Source: Sinorhizobium fredii USDA 257
GTDB lineage: Bacteria; Pseudomonadota; Alphaproteobacteria; Rhizobiales; Rhizobiaceae
Assembly: GCF_000265205.3 (NCBI RefSeq)
Contig: NT_187157.1
Location: 1 to 8,028, forward strand
Direction: 5' to 3'
DNA: 8,028 nucleotides
Under the pieces are notes generated by a model. It saw only the letters and a list, made by a program, of their open reading frames with translations. It did not search any database and was not told the DNA's origin. The position numbers were made by a program, and so were the translations under genes. Shown in pieces: positions 6,066 to 8,028 of the stretch (positions within the stretch are counted from its first letter, which is position 1; each line of letters begins with the position of its first letter).

Positions 6066-6290
6066 GATAAAAAGTCGATCGTGCTGCCAATTTTATCGAC
6101 GGCGCGGTAAAGGTATGTCCATTGACCACGGACTTTCACACGCGCCAACTTGTCGACTGCAGCCGACGCCGGTGCCAACGCAGCCGCTTTTCGATCTCCG
6201 GCGCGTATTTCTAGCCCAGCGAAAGATCGTGTAGTGATCGACAGGCACGCCCCTTCCAACGTCATTTGTTCAAGACCCCTCCCAGATTCG
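6066..6290 (-). pseudogene. IS6-family transposase remnant
   Basis: The minus strand contains VKVRGQWTYLYRAVDK followed by IGSTIDFL, the segment just after the first catalytic aspartate in IS6/IS26-type transposases. Upstream, in shifted frames, YAPEIEKRLRWHRR, SWRV, GLEQMTLE and a VDH.TIFRW-like piece follow the expected family order. Moving between frames is needed at several points. At about 6138-6140, SWRV jumps straight to VKVRG with the usual DETY missing, consistent with a deletion of about 13 bases that removed the first catalytic Asp. Both the N-terminal and C-terminal parts are absent. The remnant is inactive and much older than the adjacent IS66. It abuts the truncated ISNCY fragment at about 6060. 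Confidence 0.75.
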
Positions 6291-6551
6291 GGTTTGTCTT
6301 TGATCCACGTCAAGGATTACTCCTTCAAACCCTGTAGCCTCTCTTATGGGTTCAGTGAAATACGCCATGAACAGACTCATCAGGCTTATCGGCGATTGCG
6401 CCGCGCTTCTGCTCTGACTACCGAGCCGTGCTTTCTCGTGTCTGGGATCGGCGACGGCATTCGGGGGACTACGCGCACCACCTTCGTTTGCGGCGGTAAG
6501 TGCGTCAACTGGGGATCCGACGAGCCGTTAAAGAATCGAGAGGCGATCAGC
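6291..6551. other. Spacer upstream of the methyltransferase gene
   Basis: The plus-strand frame of the methyltransferase is open throughout, but its translation here does not resemble the family and part of it is antisense to the IS6 remnant, so it is treated as leader. A GTG at 6438 is a possible earlier start, but no Shine-Dalgarno precedes it. A 20-codon frame at about 6355 (ending LIGDCAALLL) is too short to support. No clear promoter or nod-box-like motif was seen. Confidence 0.4.
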
Positions 6552-7576
6552 TTGAGCTTTCTTGAAACAAGTTTGCAGCTGTTTCGGCAAAAGTATGCGC
6601 CTGACTTAGGTGCTGAACAATACGCTCACCACACTGGAGTCGACCGGAATGGCAATCCAATGAGTGGCGCGTTGTTATGGGCTAAGGCTGAAGCCCAGAG
6701 GATCAGTAATGTGCTCGTCACTGGCACAACCAATATGGTGGATGCTGAACTCAAGTTAGCCCAAAAACTTCACGGGAGAGTCAGAGATTATGTTCAATGG
6801 CATCACCAGGACGAACGATGTCGTAAAGGAATTTCGGTTCTGGAGTATGGGCCTGGAACAGTGCGAGCCTTCCAACAGAAAACGCTTCCGCTTGTTATAG
6901 GTCTGCGAGGCGAAACCTCACGTTGCACGCTCGTCGACCGGTCAAGAGAATTCCTCGGGGACATAGCACAGTTGTCATCCGCTTTAGGGTTGAAAATCGA
7001 GTTCATACGCGGCGATATATTCTCTGGACGACGCTATTTTTCGACGATGAAGCGGCATTTATTGTCATGTTTGGCCGGACATTTGGAAATCTTGCTGTCC
7101 CAACAAATGATACGCACCCCATGGAAGCGGTCGTCGAGACGCTGAAGAAGATATCGAATAGTGCGAAGAGGTGCTGGGTTGCGATCTCAATTGGCTCAGA
7201 TTTGAGGAGGGATGTGGCGAAGTCCTACTATGAAGCGCATCCTGAATTTCAGCTAAATGTGTTCTATAGAATGAAGGCAGAGCTGCCGGTCGACGGCAAT
7301 TTCGATCCAGAGGCATTTGAGTATGAGCCGGATGTTATTGGTGGAGACCAATTCATGCAAGTCATACATACAGCGGTGGTCAAAAAGAACCTGGACTTTT
7401 GCATTGGCGGCAAGGATATCATCCTATTAAGTGGCGAGCGACTGCATCTGAAGAACTCTTTTTGTTTCTCTGAGTCGTTTTTCAAAAAATGTGCACACCG
7501 AGCGGGTTTTGTGCCAATAGATGTGCTCTCAGACGACGCCGGCTCAGCCATTCACGTGTTGCAGAAGGTGAATTAA
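6552..7576 (+). pseudogene. EgtD-like SAM-dependent methyltransferase, split by a -1 frame change
   Basis: Two plus-strand frames join near 7037-7041 into a protein of about 341 aa resembling the histidine-specific methyltransferase family (EgtD-like, PF10017). The first frame has the SAM-binding motif ISVLEYGPGTVRAF, then CTLVDRSREFL and LKIEFIRGDIFS. The second has FDDEAAFIVMFGRTFGNL, AISIGSDLRRD, LNVFYRMKAELPVDGNFDPE and LHLKNSFCFSESFFKKCAHRAGF, in family order. The frames meet at TATTTTTCG; one more T, or a -1 ribosomal slip on the five T, joins them as GRRYFFDDEAAF. The TTG at 6552 is the preferred start because GAGAGG lies about 8 bases upstream and the protein becomes family-like from there; an ATG at 6660 is the alternative. 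EgtD has an E-x-S pair near the C-terminus that contacts the histidine imidazole; here it reads K-N-S, so the substrate is probably not histidine. Base composition is lower in GC than the flanking IS genes. Confidence 0.7.
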
Positions 7577-7848
7577 ACAAAACAGAAAGTGACCAGGAGT
7601 GATGTCAAGAGACAATGGGACCAGCGGCTCAGCGGCGCCTCGCCTTCGTCGATGCGCACGCTGACTTCGCCTTCCTGCTCCGCCTGAGCCAAGTGCGGAA
7701 AAGAGGTCGATGGCGGCGCCCTCGGGTGCAACAGGCGCAGCGAGTTCCAGCCGGTGCTCCACGATGACCTCTGAGCCTTGGTGGAGCACCGGCCGCTTTG
7801 ATCCAGAGTTTGGGCGATGGCGAGTAAGCGAGTTAGGAAGCAACCAGA
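7577..7848. other. Region with a possible decayed minus-strand coding remnant
   Basis: No intact gene. On the minus strand, VIVEHRLELAAPVAPEGAAIDLF (about 7700-7770) in one frame and LAQAEQEGEVSVRIDEGEAPLSRW (about 7612-7690) in the neighbouring frame both look coding-like, with GC-rich third positions. They could be one broken reading frame with a shift near 7690-7705. I do not recognise the family; a piece of an insertion sequence is possible. The remnant would converge on, and end within a few bases of, the methyltransferase stop. Confidence 0.3.
7750..7793. repeat. 13-bp perfect inverted repeat
   Basis: GCCGGTGCTCCAC at 7750-7762 and GTGGAGCACCGGC at 7781-7793 are exact complements with an 18-base loop. 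No T run follows on either strand, so it is not a typical intrinsic terminator. It could be an operator, an element end or a site for a recombinase; it lies about 55 bases upstream of the GTG gene at 7849. Confidence 0.7.
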
Positions 7849-8028
7849 GTGTATCATAATTGGCTTGATCGTTGGGACGAGCGGCGGGCGCGGCGCGGTG
7901 AGGAAGCGAAGAAAGTAACGAATTTCATCCTCGACGCCGGCCGGGCCTTTCCGGCCGAGAAGAGGATAGAAACTATCGACGAGTTTTGTGTCCTTGCGGA
8001 CCAGGCCCTGTCTGATTCATATGTGGAC
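7849..8028 (+). CDS. N-terminal part of an unidentified protein (runs off right edge)
   Basis: A plus-strand frame opens at 7837 after an in-frame stop and continues without stops to the window end. The first usable start is GTG at 7849, with AGGAAG about 8 bases upstream, giving 60 codons in view. The protein starts MYHNWLDRWDERRARRGEEA and goes on with KKVTNFILDAGRAFPAEK and TIDEFCVLADQALSD. Codon use is good for a real gene and there is no signal peptide. The WLDRWDERRARRGE start and the FILDAGRAFP and DEFC..AD pieces vaguely recall the N-terminal region of some rhizobial alpha/beta-hydrolase-like proteins, but the catalytic region is outside the window, so no function is assigned. It lies 272 bases after the methyltransferase on the same strand, downstream of the 13-bp inverted repeat. 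Confidence 0.6.
   Translation, partial: MYHNWLDRWDERRARRGEEAKKVTNFILDAGRAFPAEKRIETIDEFCVLADQALSDSYVD

Noticed and set aside
6355..6420. 20-codon frame starting GTG with a hydrophobic end (LIGDCAALLL)
   Set aside because: Too short, no convincing ribosome binding site and no support from context.
6150..6551. Long N-terminal extension of the methyltransferase frame
   Set aside because: The first part is antisense to the IS6 remnant and none of it resembles the methyltransferase family; the TTG at 6552 with GAGAGG fits better.
1..8028. CRISPR array, tRNA or rRNA genes, toxin-antitoxin pair
   Set aside because: No regularly spaced repeats, no tRNA- or rRNA-like sequence and no recognisable toxin or antitoxin were seen on either strand; the two IS66 passenger genes do not match a known toxin-antitoxin family that I can identify.

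Overview
The window reads as an accessory, insertion-sequence-rich stretch from an alphaproteobacterium, most likely a member of the Rhizobiales. The reasons are the high-GC codon use in the mobile genes, an IS66 element carrying a pRiA4b ORF-3-like gene (a family named after an Agrobacterium rhizogenes plasmid), and a nested set of IS91, IS66, ISNCY and IS6 sequences of the kind found on symbiotic or accessory plasmids and islands. The organism assignment is inference; there is no rRNA or housekeeping gene in view.

Layout from left to right. Positions 1-1237 (minus strand) hold a two-gene mobile module: a tyrosine recombinase followed 9 bases later by an IS91-type Y2 transposase that runs off the left edge. 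Upstream of the recombinase is a perfect 10-bp inverted repeat that covers its ribosome binding site, then a small hairpin that may mark the element's end. Positions 1494-2208 (minus) are a secreted DUF1353-family gene broken by an apparent 2-base deletion exactly at its conserved His-Asp-Tyr motif. Positions about 2340-6059 are an ISNCY-type transposase remnant split in two by a 3.4-kb IS66 element (2476-5913). The IS66 has diverged inverted repeats and a 7-bp direct repeat (CTTGCCG) at both flanks; removing it restores the ISNCY reading frame.

The IS66 carries the usual tnpA-tnpB-tnpC set plus two extra genes. The first, a pRiA4b ORF-3-like protein, overlaps the transposase stop codon by an ATGA. 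The second is a 96-aa acidic protein of unknown function whose stop codon lies inside the right inverted repeat. The two genes account for roughly 0.9 kb of the element and appear to be co-transcribed with the transposase.

To the right (6066-6290, minus) is a decayed IS6-family transposase fragment. Then comes a lower-GC gene (about 6552-7576, plus) resembling EgtD-type SAM-dependent methyltransferases, interrupted by a -1 frame change at a run of five T. A 270-bp region with a 13-bp perfect inverted repeat and possibly a decayed coding remnant separates it from a new gene that starts at a GTG at 7849 and leaves the window. No single undescribed system can be proven here. The most distinctive points are the IS66 cargo genes, the recombinase RBS hairpin, and the frame-shifted methyltransferase with an altered substrate-site residue.
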